This document shows, in pieces, positions 1-9,290 of a DNA stretch of 26,635 nucleotides; the stretch's first letter is position 1; each line of letters begins with the position of its first letter. The DNA is taken from NCBI GenBank assembly GCA_016649675.1, contig JAENXG010000008.1, forward strand, positions 1 to 26,635, given 5' to 3'. A program made the translations under genes and the position numbers. The notes under the pieces were generated by a model. It saw nothing but the letters and a program-made list of their open reading frames with translations. It did not search any database and was not told the DNA's origin. The stretch comes from Methyloceanibacter sp. (GTDB taxonomy: Bacteria; Pseudomonadota; Alphaproteobacteria; Rhizobiales; Methyloligellaceae).

Positions 1-912
1 AAAGGCCGCGATCAGCGTGGTCGGCAAGTCCGAGATGAAACCCACGGTGTCGGAGAGGAGCGCCTTCGATCCGCCGGGAAGGGGCAAAGACCGAAAGGTC
101 GGATCGAGCGTGGCGAACAGCGTATCCTCGGCAAGCACCGAAGCGCCGGTCAGCGCATTGAACAGGGTCGACTTGCCAGCATTGGTGTAGCCGACGAGGG
201 CCACGGCTGGATACGGCACGCGCTGGCGCGATTGCCGATGCAGGCCACGCGTGCGCCGCACCTGCACAAGCTCCTTGCGGATGACGTCGATGCGCTCGCC
301 GATGATGCGGCGGTCTGTCTCGATCTGGGTCTCGCCGGGGCCGCCGAGAAAGCCGAAGCCGCCGCGCTGGCGCTCAAGATGTGTCCACGACCGCACCAGC
401 CGGCTCTTCTGATAGACGAGGTGCGCAAGCTCGACCTGCAGGCGCCCTTCCCGCGTCCGCGCCCGCTGGCCGAAGATTTCGAGGATGAGACCGGTGCGGT
501 CGAGCACCTTGGCGTTCCACGCGGTCTCCAGATTGCGCTGCTGAACGGGGGTGAGCGGGTGATCGACGATCACGAGCCCCGCGTCCTCGGCGCGGATGAG
601 ACCCTTCAGCTCCTCGACCTTGCCCGAGCCGAACAGCGTCGCCGGCCGCGGCTGGGTCAAGGGCACGAGCCCGCTCGCCCGCACGTCGAGGTCTATGGCC
701 GCGGCGAGGCCAACCGCTTCGTCAAGGCGCGCCTGCGGCGACCGCTCGGAAGCGTCCCGGCTCGACGGGGTGCGGGCGCCCTTGCCCGGCCTCTTGTCGA
801 GAACGGGCACCAGCACCACCGCCTTGACGCGCCCTTGCGCGCGCGCAAGGCCAGCCTCGCGCCCCGTCCGCTCCTTCTTACGCTTCAGCTGTCTCGGATC
901 GGTCGGACGCAA
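1..912 (-). CDS. hflX: GTPase HflX, 3' end outside window
   Basis: HflX is a ribosome-associated GTPase of the Obg-HflX superfamily that splits or rescues stalled ribosomes. 304 codons are visible and the frame runs off the left edge, so the rest of the G domain and the C-terminus are missing. The N-terminal HflX domain contains FGSGKVEEL (residues 94-102) and the glycine-rich GGFGFLGGPGETQIETDRR stretch (about 184-202). The G1 loop GYTNAGKST is at 241-249 and the G3 motif DTVGF at 288-292. The frame is the same as that of hfq and begins at a TTG directly after the hfq TAA. A later in-frame GTG (near residue 32) is possible, but similarity to HflX sequences already exists around residues 31-38. 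Hfq-hflX adjacency is standard. Identity is sure; the start codon is not. Confidence 0.95.
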   Translation of the reverse strand, partial: MRPTDPRQLKRKKERTGREAGLARAQGRVKAVVLVPVLDKRPGKGARTPSSRDASERSPQARLDEAVGLAAAIDLDVRASGLVPLTQPRPATLFGSGKVEELKGLIRAEDAGLVIVDHPLTPVQQRNLETAWNAKVLDRTGLILEIFGQRARTREGRLQVELAHLVYQKSRLVRSWTHLERQRGGFGFLGGPGETQIETDRRIIGERIDVIRKELVQVRRTRGLHRQSRQRVPYPAVALVGYTNAGKSTLFNALTGASVLAEDTLFATLDPTFRSLPLPGGSKALLSDTVGFISDLPTTLIAAF

Positions 913-1167
913 TTACTCAGCGGCACCTTCGGCGTCAGTGATGTCTGAGAGCTGGATGGGCTGACCCGGCATGATCGTCGAGATCGCGTGCTTGTAGACG
1001 AGCTGAGAATGCCCGTCCCGCCGAAGGAGGACGCAGAAATTGTCGAACCAGGTCACAACGCCCTGCAACTTCACGCCGTTGACGAGAAATATCGTCAGCG
1101 GCGTCTTGTTCTTGCGAACATGGTTGAGAAACGTGTCTTGAAGACTTTGCGCGCGCTCTGTCGCCAT
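913..1167 (-). CDS. hfq: RNA chaperone Hfq
   Basis: Hfq is the hexameric Sm-like RNA chaperone that pairs small RNAs with mRNAs; in rhizobia it also affects nitrogen regulation. The 84-aa product carries the Sm1 region (TPLTIFLVNGVKLQGVVTWFD) and the Sm2 motif YKHAIST near residues 58-64, with a short acidic C-terminal tail as is usual in alphaproteobacteria. The ATG is preceded by GGGGA at good spacing. It lies downstream of ntrX with 169 bp between them, in which a promoter-like sequence occurs, and is followed without any gap by hflX. The family assignment is clear. Confidence 0.97.
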   Translation of the reverse strand: MATERAQSLQDTFLNHVRKNKTPLTIFLVNGVKLQGVVTWFDNFCVLLRRDGHSQLVYKHAISTIMPGQPIQLSDITDAEGAAE

Positions 1168-1244
1168 GGGCTTCCCCGTCCCTTTGGTCCACGCTTACGC
1201 CGTCGGCTGGCACTGGAATTGCCCTGCCCGGCCAGCCGAGGCGC

Positions 1245-1274
1245 ATTAGACGCGATTAAAAGGCAATCCCGCAA
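1245..1274 (-). promoter_or_regulatory. candidate sigma-70-type promoter for hfq
   Basis: On the minus strand TTGCGG (1274-1269) and TCTAAT (1250-1245) are separated by 18 bp and sit about 80 bp upstream of the hfq ATG. The fit is fair and was read by eye only. It would allow hfq-hflX to be expressed apart from ntrYX. Confidence 0.35.
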
Positions 1275-1323
1275 GAGGCCTGATGCGGAAGACCCATGCC
1301 GGGGGGCCCTCCAAGACGCTTCA

Positions 1324-1355
1324 GAGCCCGGCCCTGCTAGCGCATGGCCGGGCTT
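1324..1355. terminator. hairpin overlapping the ntrX stop codon
   Basis: GCCCGGCC (1326-1333) and GGCCGGGC (1346-1353) form a perfect 8-bp stem, extendable by an A-T and a G-T pair, around a 12-nt loop that contains the ntrX TAG. On the minus strand no U-run follows; on the plus strand the downstream bases are TTCTTT. It may be a weak terminator or an mRNA-stabilising 3' structure between ntrX and hfq. Confidence 0.35.
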
Positions 1356-2734
1356 CTTTCATTGGAATTGACGCCCAGCGCGCGCAGTTTGCGGTGCAGC
1401 GCCGATCGCTCCATGCCGACGAACTCGGCCGTGCGCGAGATGTTGCCGCCGAAACGGTTAACTTGGGCGAGCAGATATTCCCGCTCGAAAATCTCGCGGG
1501 CGTCGCGCAAGGGGAGCGACATCAGATGCTCACCCCCTGCCCCGTTCGGAGATAAAGGGACGGGTGAAATGATCTCCTCTGGCAGCATCTCGGCGGTGAT
1601 GATGGAGTCCGGATCGCCGCCAACGAGAATCATCAGCCGCTCGATGTTGTTGCGGAGCTGGCGCACATTGCCCGGCCAGTCGTGGGACTGCAGCACTGCC
1701 ATGGCGTTCTCGCCGATGCGGCGGGGCGGAAGGCCGGAGGCCACCGAGATGGCTTGCACGAAATAGCGTACGAGCTCGGGCACGTCCTCGCGGCGCTCGG
1801 AGAGCCCCGGCACCTTGATCGGCACCACGTTCAGGCGATGGAAGAGATCCTCGCGCAGGCGCCCTGACGACATCTCCTTCTGCAGGTCGTGGCTCGTCGA
1901 GGAGACCACGCGCACATCGACATGCACCTTGGGTCCACCGCCGAGCCTCTGGAAACGCTGCTCCACAAGCACACGCAAGATCTTGGCTTGCGTTTCGAGC
2001 GGCATGTCGGCGACCTCGTCCATGTAGATGGTGCCGTTATGCGCCTCCTCCAGAGCCCCTACCTTGCGGGGTCCGGAGCCTGCCCCCTCCTCGGTGCCGA
2101 ACAGCTCAAGCTCCATGCGGTCCGGCACCATGGCGGCGGCGTTCAAAACCACGAACGGACCGTCGGCGCGCGCCGACTTCGCATGCATCACGCGGGCAGC
2201 GAGCTCCTTGCCGCAGCCCGAGGGTCCGGTGATCAAGATGCGGCTGTTGGTCGGGGCCACCTTGTCGATGGCCTGGCGGAGCTGATTGAGTGCGGCGGAG
2301 TGGCCGATCATCTCGAACGAATAGGTGCTCCGCTCGCGGAGCTCGCGGTTCTCGCGCCTGAGCCGCGAGGCCTCGAGCGCGCGGGCTGTGATCAGCACGA
2401 GCCGGTCGGCCTTGAACGGCTTCTCGATATAGTCGTAGGCGCCGCGCTTGATCGCCGCCACTGCGGTCTCGATATTGCCGTGGCCGCTGATGATGATGAC
2501 GGGCAGGTCAGGGTGGGCCTTCTTGATGCGATCGAGCAGTTCAAGTCCGTCGAGCTTGGATCCTTGCAGCCAGATGTCGAGGATCACCAGCGACGGGCGC
2601 CGCTCTTCGATCACCTTCAGCGTCTCGTCGCTGTCCTTGGCAAGCCGCGTCCCGTGACCTTCGTCCTCGAGAATGCCTGCGATCAACTCCCTGATATCGG
2701 CCTCGTCATCGACGACCAGGATGTCAGATGCCAT
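1337..2734 (-). CDS. ntrX: Nitrogen-responsive response regulator NtrX
   Basis: NtrX is the response regulator partner of the membrane kinase NtrY. The 465-aa product has a receiver domain at residues 5-120 with phosphoacceptor D53 (VILDIW) and K106, then an AAA+ domain with Walker A GPSGCGKE at 170-177 and Walker B IYMDEVA around 236-242, and a Fis-type helix-turn-helix near the C-terminus (SRTAEFVGMERSALHRKLRALG). The GAFTGA loop that contacts sigma-54 is absent: ELFGTEE is followed by EGAGSGPRKVGALEEAH. This absence is a known trait of alphaproteobacterial NtrX, so it probably acts with another sigma factor or as a repressor. The ATG overlaps the end of ntrY by 11 bp, which suggests translational coupling. 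Confidence 0.96.
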   Translation of the reverse strand: MASDILVVDDEADIRELIAGILEDEGHGTRLAKDSDETLKVIEERRPSLVILDIWLQGSKLDGLELLDRIKKAHPDLPVIIISGHGNIETAVAAIKRGAYDYIEKPFKADRLVLITARALEASRLRRENRELRERSTYSFEMIGHSAALNQLRQAIDKVAPTNSRILITGPSGCGKELAARVMHAKSARADGPFVVLNAAAMVPDRMELELFGTEEGAGSGPRKVGALEEAHNGTIYMDEVADMPLETQAKILRVLVEQRFQRLGGGPKVHVDVRVVSSTSHDLQKEMSSGRLREDLFHRLNVVPIKVPGLSERREDVPELVRYFVQAISVASGLPPRRIGENAMAVLQSHDWPGNVRQLRNNIERLMILVGGDPDSIITAEMLPEEIISPVPLSPNGAGGEHLMSLPLRDAREIFEREYLLAQVNRFGGNISRTAEFVGMERSALHRKLRALGVNSNERSPAMR

Positions 2735-5138
2735 GGGTCACTCCCTCTTCTTCCTCCGCGGCCTCAGGCGCATGGATGGGAGCGCTCGGCTCGGACACCT
2801 CCTCGCCGGCGCTGGCCTCGTCCTTGTCTCCGATGGGCAAGTCCATCCGCACTGAAGCCCCTTCGATCTTCCCGTTTCGTTTCGGCGCATCGGCAAGATG
2901 CAACGTGCCGCCGTGCTGCTCTGTGATCCGCTGCACGATGGCGAGCCCGAGTCCGGTACCCTTGGCGCGGGTGGTCATGTAGGGCTCGACCAGACGCTCG
3001 CGGTCCTCCTTGGGCAGACCGCAGCCATTGTCGATGACCGTGATTTGCATCCGGTCGCTCTTGGTACGGACCTTGGCCACGATATGGCCCGTTCCGGCGC
3101 GGGCAGGATCGGCCTCGACCGCCGAGTCGATCGCTTCGCTCGCATTCTTGACGAGGTTGGTTACGGCCTGGGTCAGGAGGCGGCGATCCGACAGCGTCAC
3201 CACTGGCTTGTCGGGGAGATCGAGCTCGAAGACGATCTCGGGCCGGCTCACCTGAAACAGGAACACCGCCTCGCGCACGATCTCGCGGACGTCATTGCGC
3301 TCCATCACCGGCTTCGGCATACGCGCGAAGGCCGAGAACTCGTCGACCATGCGGCCGATATCCGACACCTGGCGGATGATGGTGTCGGTGCATTGATCGA
3401 ACACCTCACGGTCCTTGGTGATGGAGTCGCCATATTTGCGGCGGATGCGCTCGGCAGAGAGCTGGATCGGGGTGAGCGGATTCTTGATCTCATGGGCGAT
3501 GCGGCGGGCGACGTCGGCCCAGGCGGTTGAGCGCTGGGCACTCACGAGCTCGGTCATGTCGTCGAAGGTCACCACATAGCCTTGCGCCTGCTGGCCGGCC
3601 CCTTCGCTCGTGACCCGCACGGCGAAATTGTGCTCGGAGCCCGCGCGCCGGAGAGCGATCTGGTCGGTGACAAGCCGCCTCCCCTGCTTTTGCGCGCGCT
3701 TCAGGAGAGGTCCGAACTCGGCGACGGCCTTGGCCAGCGGCTGGCCGCAGAGGTTGGCTTCTTTCGCCCGCAGCAGCGTTTCGGCGGAGCGGTTCACCAG
3801 GGTGATGATGCCGTCGGAGTCGACGCCGACGACGCCGGCTGTCACGCCCGACAGCACCGCCTCCATGAAACGCCGTCGCTCGTCGAGCGTGGTATTGGCG
3901 CCAACCAGCTCATCGCGCTGGCTTCTGAGCTCCGAGGTCATGGTGTTGAAGGTCGAGCCGAGCACGGCAAGGTCTCCGTCGGCAGGATCAACGGCGACCT
4001 CCACCGCAAGGTTGCCTTCCGAGATCTGCTGCGCCGCGCCCATGAGCTGGCGGATCGGCGCCACCAGCCGATTGGCGAACCACATGCCGATCCAGATGGC
4101 GGAGAGGAGAAGCGTCAAGGCGATCGCCACATACATCAGCCCGAAGGCCACCTGCACGCCGGCGCGGCGCTGCTCGAGCAGCTGATACTCGGCGACATTG
4201 GCGCGGGTTTCGCGGAGCTGTTGCAGCACGCGCGCGTTCACCGGGCGGATCACGTAGAGGAAGGTGTCGTTGAAGTTCTGCAGGCTCTTGATGGCGCCGA
4301 CCATGCTCGTCTGGCCCGGCGCGATCACGATTACCTGGCCCTTCTTGGCAAGGTCCATGGCCTCTTTCGGCGGCGCGCGGTAGGGCAAGTCCGGCAGAGA
4401 GGCCGCAGTGGCGAGAACCTTCCCGTCCCCGTCGATCAGATAGGCGATGGGCAGCGCCCTGATGGCGGCCTGCGAGGTCAGGAAATTCCCGAAGCCTTGG
4501 GGCTGCGACTTCACGAGCTCGACGGCCTCGTCGACGTCCTTGGCCATGGCGAGCGTATCGGCACGGATGATCTGCCCGTGCTCCTGGAGATAGGCGGTCG
4601 CCACGTCGATCGAGTTCTGGATGATGGATTTGGTGCGGACGGAGAACCAATGATCGAGGCCGCGGTCGAGTGAGACGCTGGCAAAGACGGCCAGCAGGAT
4701 CGCAGGCATGACCGCGATCACACTGAACAGGCTGACGATGTGGACATGGAGCTGCGCGCCCGCCACCTGCCGGCGCCGGGCGAGCCACAGCCCCGTCACC
4801 TGCCAGGCGATAATCATCACCATCGCCAGCACGAGGACGAGGTTGATGAGCAGCACTCCCACCACCACAAGGTGGGTCGGCACGATCGGGGTTAGGCCGG
4901 TCAGGATCACGTAGGTGGCCAGGCCCGAGCACAGCGAGAGCACCATGGTGATCAGGCCGAGCGTGAAAGGCAGGCGGCTACGCCGGGAGCGGACGGGGTC
5001 GCGTGGCGCGTCCATAGGCAACACCCGGTCGGAATTTCCAGTATTGCCCGGAGGATGGATCATGGCTTCAGGCGGGCGCCCAAACTCCGCGGGCTTGGCC
5101 GCTTTCTGCAAGGATTGCAAGACGCTACGCAACCGCAT
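2724..5138 (-). CDS. ntrY: Membrane sensor histidine kinase NtrY
   Basis: NtrY is the membrane-bound histidine kinase of the NtrYX system, linked to nitrogen and redox sensing in alphaproteobacteria. In order the protein shows two N-terminal membrane segments (LGLITMVLSLCSGLATYVIL; VGVLLINLVLVLAMVMIIAW), a third near HIVSLFSVIAVMPAILLAVF, a large extracytoplasmic part, a fourth segment (LMYVAIALTLLLSAIWIGMW), a HAMP domain, a PAS domain (GVTAGVVGVDSDGIITLVNR), an H-box with AHEIKNPLTPIQLSAERIR, and an ATPase domain with NLVKNASEAID, DNGCGLP and GTGLGLAIV. The ATG at 5138 is preferred because AGGGAG lies 9 nt upstream, giving 804 aa. The frame stays open to a start at 5198, and ATGs at 5063 and 5015 are alternatives. 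It overlaps ntrX by 11 bp. Confidence 0.95.
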   Translation of the reverse strand: MRLRSVLQSLQKAAKPAEFGRPPEAMIHPPGNTGNSDRVLPMDAPRDPVRSRRSRLPFTLGLITMVLSLCSGLATYVILTGLTPIVPTHLVVVGVLLINLVLVLAMVMIIAWQVTGLWLARRRQVAGAQLHVHIVSLFSVIAVMPAILLAVFASVSLDRGLDHWFSVRTKSIIQNSIDVATAYLQEHGQIIRADTLAMAKDVDEAVELVKSQPQGFGNFLTSQAAIRALPIAYLIDGDGKVLATAASLPDLPYRAPPKEAMDLAKKGQVIVIAPGQTSMVGAIKSLQNFNDTFLYVIRPVNARVLQQLRETRANVAEYQLLEQRRAGVQVAFGLMYVAIALTLLLSAIWIGMWFANRLVAPIRQLMGAAQQISEGNLAVEVAVDPADGDLAVLGSTFNTMTSELRSQRDELVGANTTLDERRRFMEAVLSGVTAGVVGVDSDGIITLVNRSAETLLRAKEANLCGQPLAKAVAEFGPLLKRAQKQGRRLVTDQIALRRAGSEHNFAVRVTSEGAGQQAQGYVVTFDDMTELVSAQRSTAWADVARRIAHEIKNPLTPIQLSAERIRRKYGDSITKDREVFDQCTDTIIRQVSDIGRMVDEFSAFARMPKPVMERNDVREIVREAVFLFQVSRPEIVFELDLPDKPVVTLSDRRLLTQAVTNLVKNASEAIDSAVEADPARAGTGHIVAKVRTKSDRMQITVIDNGCGLPKEDRERLVEPYMTTRAKGTGLGLAIVQRITEQHGGTLHLADAPKRNGKIEGASVRMDLPIGDKDEASAGEEVSEPSAPIHAPEAAEEEEGVTHGI

Positions 5139-5211
5139 TCCCCTGCTCTCCCTGGACCTTGCCGGCCCTATAGCTTTGGGAGCGTCCGCCGCAAGCATGA
5201 TGCAATAAAAT

Positions 5212-5239
5212 CACAATGTGGCGCTTTGGCGACATTGTG
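5212..5239. promoter_or_regulatory. operator-like inverted repeat upstream of ntrY
   Basis: CACAATGT (5212-5219) and ACATTGTG (5232-5239) are perfect inverted copies separated by 12 bp. They lie about 75-100 bp upstream of the preferred ntrY start, in the 183-bp gap after ntrC, which is locally AT-richer than its surroundings. The symmetry suggests a dimeric regulator site; the factor is unknown. Confidence 0.4.
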
Positions 5240-5321
5240 TGCATAATGTTACACTTGTTGCGGGGTTCGGGGGAAGCCCTAGCGTGGCGACATGGCCGCT
5301 TTTGGCACGAGGCTGGTCGGA

Positions 5322-6764
<1,443 letters not shown>

Positions 6765-6766
6765 TC

Positions 6767-7912
6767 TTAAGCGTGCCCCCCTTGCGTCATTTCGCTCTCG
6801 GACATCGGCATCAGCGCCCGGAAGACCGTCTGCCGGGGCCGCGAGTCGCATTCGATGATGCCGCCATGGTCGCCGATGATCTTGGCGACGAGAGCGAGCC
6901 CGAGCCCCGTGCCGGATTGCTTGGTGGTAACGAAGGGATCAAACAGATGCGGCAGGAGGTCCGTGGGGACGCCCGAACCGTTGTCCTCGACCGCGATCTC
7001 GAGCGGCAGGCTGACGCGGGCCTGGCTCCCCGGCACCGAGAGGCGCACGCCAGGCCGGAAGGAGGTGGTGAGCGTAATCTGGCCGTCGGCCCTGTCCTCG
7101 CCGATCGCCTCGGCGGCGTTCTTGACGAGGTTGAGGAACACCTGGATCAGCTTGTCGCGGCTCCCCGGCACCGCCGGCAGCGAGGGATCGTAATTCTCGA
7201 CGAACTTGATCTGGCGGGCGAAGCCGGTGGTCGCGATCTGCTTCACGTGATCGAGCACGTCATGGATGTTGACCGGCTCGCGCAGCAGCGGCCGCTCGTC
7301 GCCAAAAATCTCCATGCGGTCGACGAGTTTGCAGATGCGGTCCGACTCGGCACAGATGAGCTGTGTCAAGGTGCGGTCGCTGTCGGTGCGCTCGGCCTCC
7401 AGGAGCTGCGCCGCCCCCCTGATGCCTGACAGCGGATTCTTGATTTCGTGAGCGAGCACGGCGGCAAGCCCCGAGACGGAGCGCGCGGCGCCACGATGGG
7501 TGAGCTGGCGCTCGATCATCTGCGCCATGCTGCGCTGCTGCAGCATGATCATCACGCGGCCGGGCGACTCGGCCAGAGGGCCGGCATAGAGGTCGACGAG
7601 CTTGGGTGCATCGAAGCGGTACGAGCCGAGGTCCACGCCATATTCGTTGACCGTGGTGCCGTTCCGCTGCACCTGTTCGACGAGCGCGATGAGCGGGCTG
7701 CCAAAGGCGACGACATCGGTGAGGCAGCGCCGGCAGAGCACGCTCGCACTCATCTGGAAGAAGTCTTCGGTGGCCGCGTTGACGTATTCGACCTTGAGCC
7801 CCCCACCGATGACGAGGAGCGGATGCGGGAGCGCGCTGAGCAACGCCTCGGCCTTGATCGGCTGCGGCTGGAAATTGCGGCGTATGCTGGGTCTTTTGGT
7901 CGAGCTGCTCAA
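6767..7912 (-). CDS. ntrB: Nitrogen regulation sensor kinase NtrB
   Basis: NtrB is the soluble kinase/phosphatase of NtrC, controlled by PII proteins. The protein shows an N-terminal PAS-like domain (ALLSALPHPLLVIGGGLKVEYVNAA), an H-box with His155 in VLAHEIKNPLSGIRGAAQLLE, an N-box NLVKNAAEAIG, and ATPase motifs DNGSGVP and GTGLGLALV. There are no membrane segments. The frame is open to a TTG at 7975, but I prefer the TTG at 7912 (381 aa): AAAGGA is 8 nt upstream and the extra residues of the longer form look nothing like an NtrB N-terminus. No dusB precedes it, unlike many relatives. Confidence 0.94.
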   Translation of the reverse strand: MSSSTKRPSIRRNFQPQPIKAEALLSALPHPLLVIGGGLKVEYVNAATEDFFQMSASVLCRRCLTDVVAFGSPLIALVEQVQRNGTTVNEYGVDLGSYRFDAPKLVDLYAGPLAESPGRVMIMLQQRSMAQMIERQLTHRGAARSVSGLAAVLAHEIKNPLSGIRGAAQLLEAERTDSDRTLTQLICAESDRICKLVDRMEIFGDERPLLREPVNIHDVLDHVKQIATTGFARQIKFVENYDPSLPAVPGSRDKLIQVFLNLVKNAAEAIGEDRADGQITLTTSFRPGVRLSVPGSQARVSLPLEIAVEDNGSGVPTDLLPHLFDPFVTTKQSGTGLGLALVAKIIGDHGGIIECDSRPRQTVFRALMPMSESEMTQGGHA

Positions 7913-7968
7913 GCGGTGTATCCTTTGACTAGTCTTTTTGTCGGTCTGGTTGCAGGCCTGAACCTGAA

Positions 7969-7985
7969 TGCACAAAATTTATGCA
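7969..7985. promoter_or_regulatory. candidate NtrC-binding site upstream of ntrB
   Basis: TGCACAAAATTTATGCA is a 17-bp near-perfect dyad with TGCA ends, the same total length and outer bases as the enteric NtrC consensus TGCACC-N5-GGTGCA. It lies 57-73 bp upstream of the preferred ntrB start. Its left end TGCACAA recurs inverted as TTGTGCA at 8007-8013. NtrC autoregulation of ntrBC is well known; binding here is inferred. Confidence 0.45.
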
Positions 7986-8012
7986 GTGACACTCCATGAT
8001 CTATTATTGTGC

Positions 8013-8041
8013 ACGATACGAGGGATTTTACCTGGGAGCAA
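8013..8041 (-). promoter_or_regulatory. candidate promoter for ntrBC
   Basis: On the minus strand TTGCTC (8041-8036) and TATCGT (8018-8013) are 17 bp apart, placing a start of transcription near 8006 and the NtrC-like dyad just downstream, as expected of a repressing site. The match was made by eye and is only moderate. Confidence 0.3.
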
Positions 8042-8108
8042 CACTCGTTTTGCCGCAGTGCAACAATTTCATGATTCCTAGGTTTACGCCGTTCGGTAGA
8101 GGCCGCAG

Positions 8109-9290
8109 GTGAGCGTCGCGGCGCTCATCGTGGCGGCTGGCCGCGGCTCCCGAGCCGCCGGTGAGGACGGCCGTCCCAAGCAATATTGCCGGATCGGCGG
8201 CGTGCCAATGATCGGCCGATCGATCGGCGCCTTTGCCGCACATCCGGCCGTAGGTGAGATCCTCGTGGTGATCCATCCCGACGACATAGGCCTCTACGAA
8301 GCTGCTAGCCGTCCGTTTGCCGGGCGGCTGCGGAAGCCTGTGCCGGGTGGCGCGACCCGCCAGGACTCCGTCCGCGCCGGGCTTGAGGCGCTGGAAGCGG
8401 CGGCGCCCACTTCCGTGTTGATCCACGACGCCGCACGCCCCTTCGTCGATGCGCCCCTCATTACCCGCGTCATCCAGAGCCTCGAGGCGCATGCAGGCGC
8501 GCTCCCCTGTCTCCCCGTCACCGATACGTTGAAGCGCGGGAACCAGGGCCGCGTGACCGGAACGGTTGACCGCGATCAGCTTTGGCGCGCGCAGACGCCG
8601 CAAGGGTTCCGCTACGAGGCGATCCTCGCCGCCCACCGCGCCGCCGCAAGAGAGCCCGGTCGCGACTTCACCGATGACGCCGGCGTCGCCGAATGGTTCG
8701 GCCTCGATGTGGCGCTGGTCGAGGGCTCGGAGGACAATCGCAAGCTCACCACGAAGGAGGATTTGAGGATCGCCGAGGAGCTGTTGCAGCCCGAGCGCGC
8801 GCGGGCGCCTGCGACGATCCGCGTTGCTTCCGGCTATGACGTGCACGCTCTGGGCCCCGGCGACGCCGTGGTGCTGTGCGGCGTCAGCATTCCGCACCCG
8901 AAGAAGCTCGTGGGCCACAGCGACGCCGATGTCGGCTTGCATGCCCTGACCGACGCGCTGCTCGGCGCCATCGCCGATGGCGATATCGGTGTCCACTTCC
9001 CGCCCTCCGACGCGCGCTGGCGCGGCGCCGCTTCCGAGATCTTCCTTAAACATGCCGCCGCCAAAGTGAGGGAGCGGGGCGGCGAGATCGTGCATGTCGA
9101 TGTCACGCTGCTGTGCGAGGCCCCGCGCATCGGGCCTTACCGCGAGGCGATGCGTGGCCGGATTGCGGAGATGCTCGGAATCGCCGTGGCACAGGTGAGC
9201 ATCAAGGCCACCACCAATGAAGGCTTGGGCTTCGTCGGCCGCGGCGAAGGGATCGCGGCCATGGCGACGGCGACGGTGAGCCTCCCATGA
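8109..9290 (+). CDS. ispDF: Bifunctional IspD/IspF, MEP pathway enzyme
   Basis: This fused enzyme catalyses two steps of the MEP pathway to isoprenoid precursors: CTP-dependent cytidylyl transfer to methylerythritol phosphate (IspD) and formation of the 2,4-cyclodiphosphate (IspF). The IspD part (residues 1 to about 225) has the nucleotide-binding start ALIVAAGRGSRAAG and PKQY, and VLIHDAARPFV. The IspF part (about 235-393) has the metal-binding GYDVHAL and GHSDADV motifs and ends with TTNEGLGFVGRGEGIAA. The fusion is normal in alphaproteobacteria. The start is a GTG with GAGG 7-10 nt upstream. The gene is divergent from ntrB and overlaps the next gene by 4 bp (ATGA). Confidence 0.97.
   Translation: MSVAALIVAAGRGSRAAGEDGRPKQYCRIGGVPMIGRSIGAFAAHPAVGEILVVIHPDDIGLYEAASRPFAGRLRKPVPGGATRQDSVRAGLEALEAAAPTSVLIHDAARPFVDAPLITRVIQSLEAHAGALPCLPVTDTLKRGNQGRVTGTVDRDQLWRAQTPQGFRYEAILAAHRAAAREPGRDFTDDAGVAEWFGLDVALVEGSEDNRKLTTKEDLRIAEELLQPERARAPATIRVASGYDVHALGPGDAVVLCGVSIPHPKKLVGHSDADVGLHALTDALLGAIADGDIGVHFPPSDARWRGAASEIFLKHAAAKVRERGGEIVHVDVTLLCEAPRIGPYREAMRGRIAEMLGIAVAQVSIKATTNEGLGFVGRGEGIAAMATATVSLP

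Noticed and set aside
3582..4673. A 363-codon plus-strand frame opposite ntrY
   Set aside because: Composition is typical of an antisense shadow (rich in His, Arg, Gly, Leu) and ntrY is clear on the minus strand.
5199..5321. Small gene between ntrC and ntrY
   Set aside because: No frame with a ribosome site and sensible composition; the stretch looks regulatory.
8028..9095. A 355-codon minus-strand frame opposite ispDF
   Set aside because: Shadow frame; IspD and IspF motifs are all on the plus strand.
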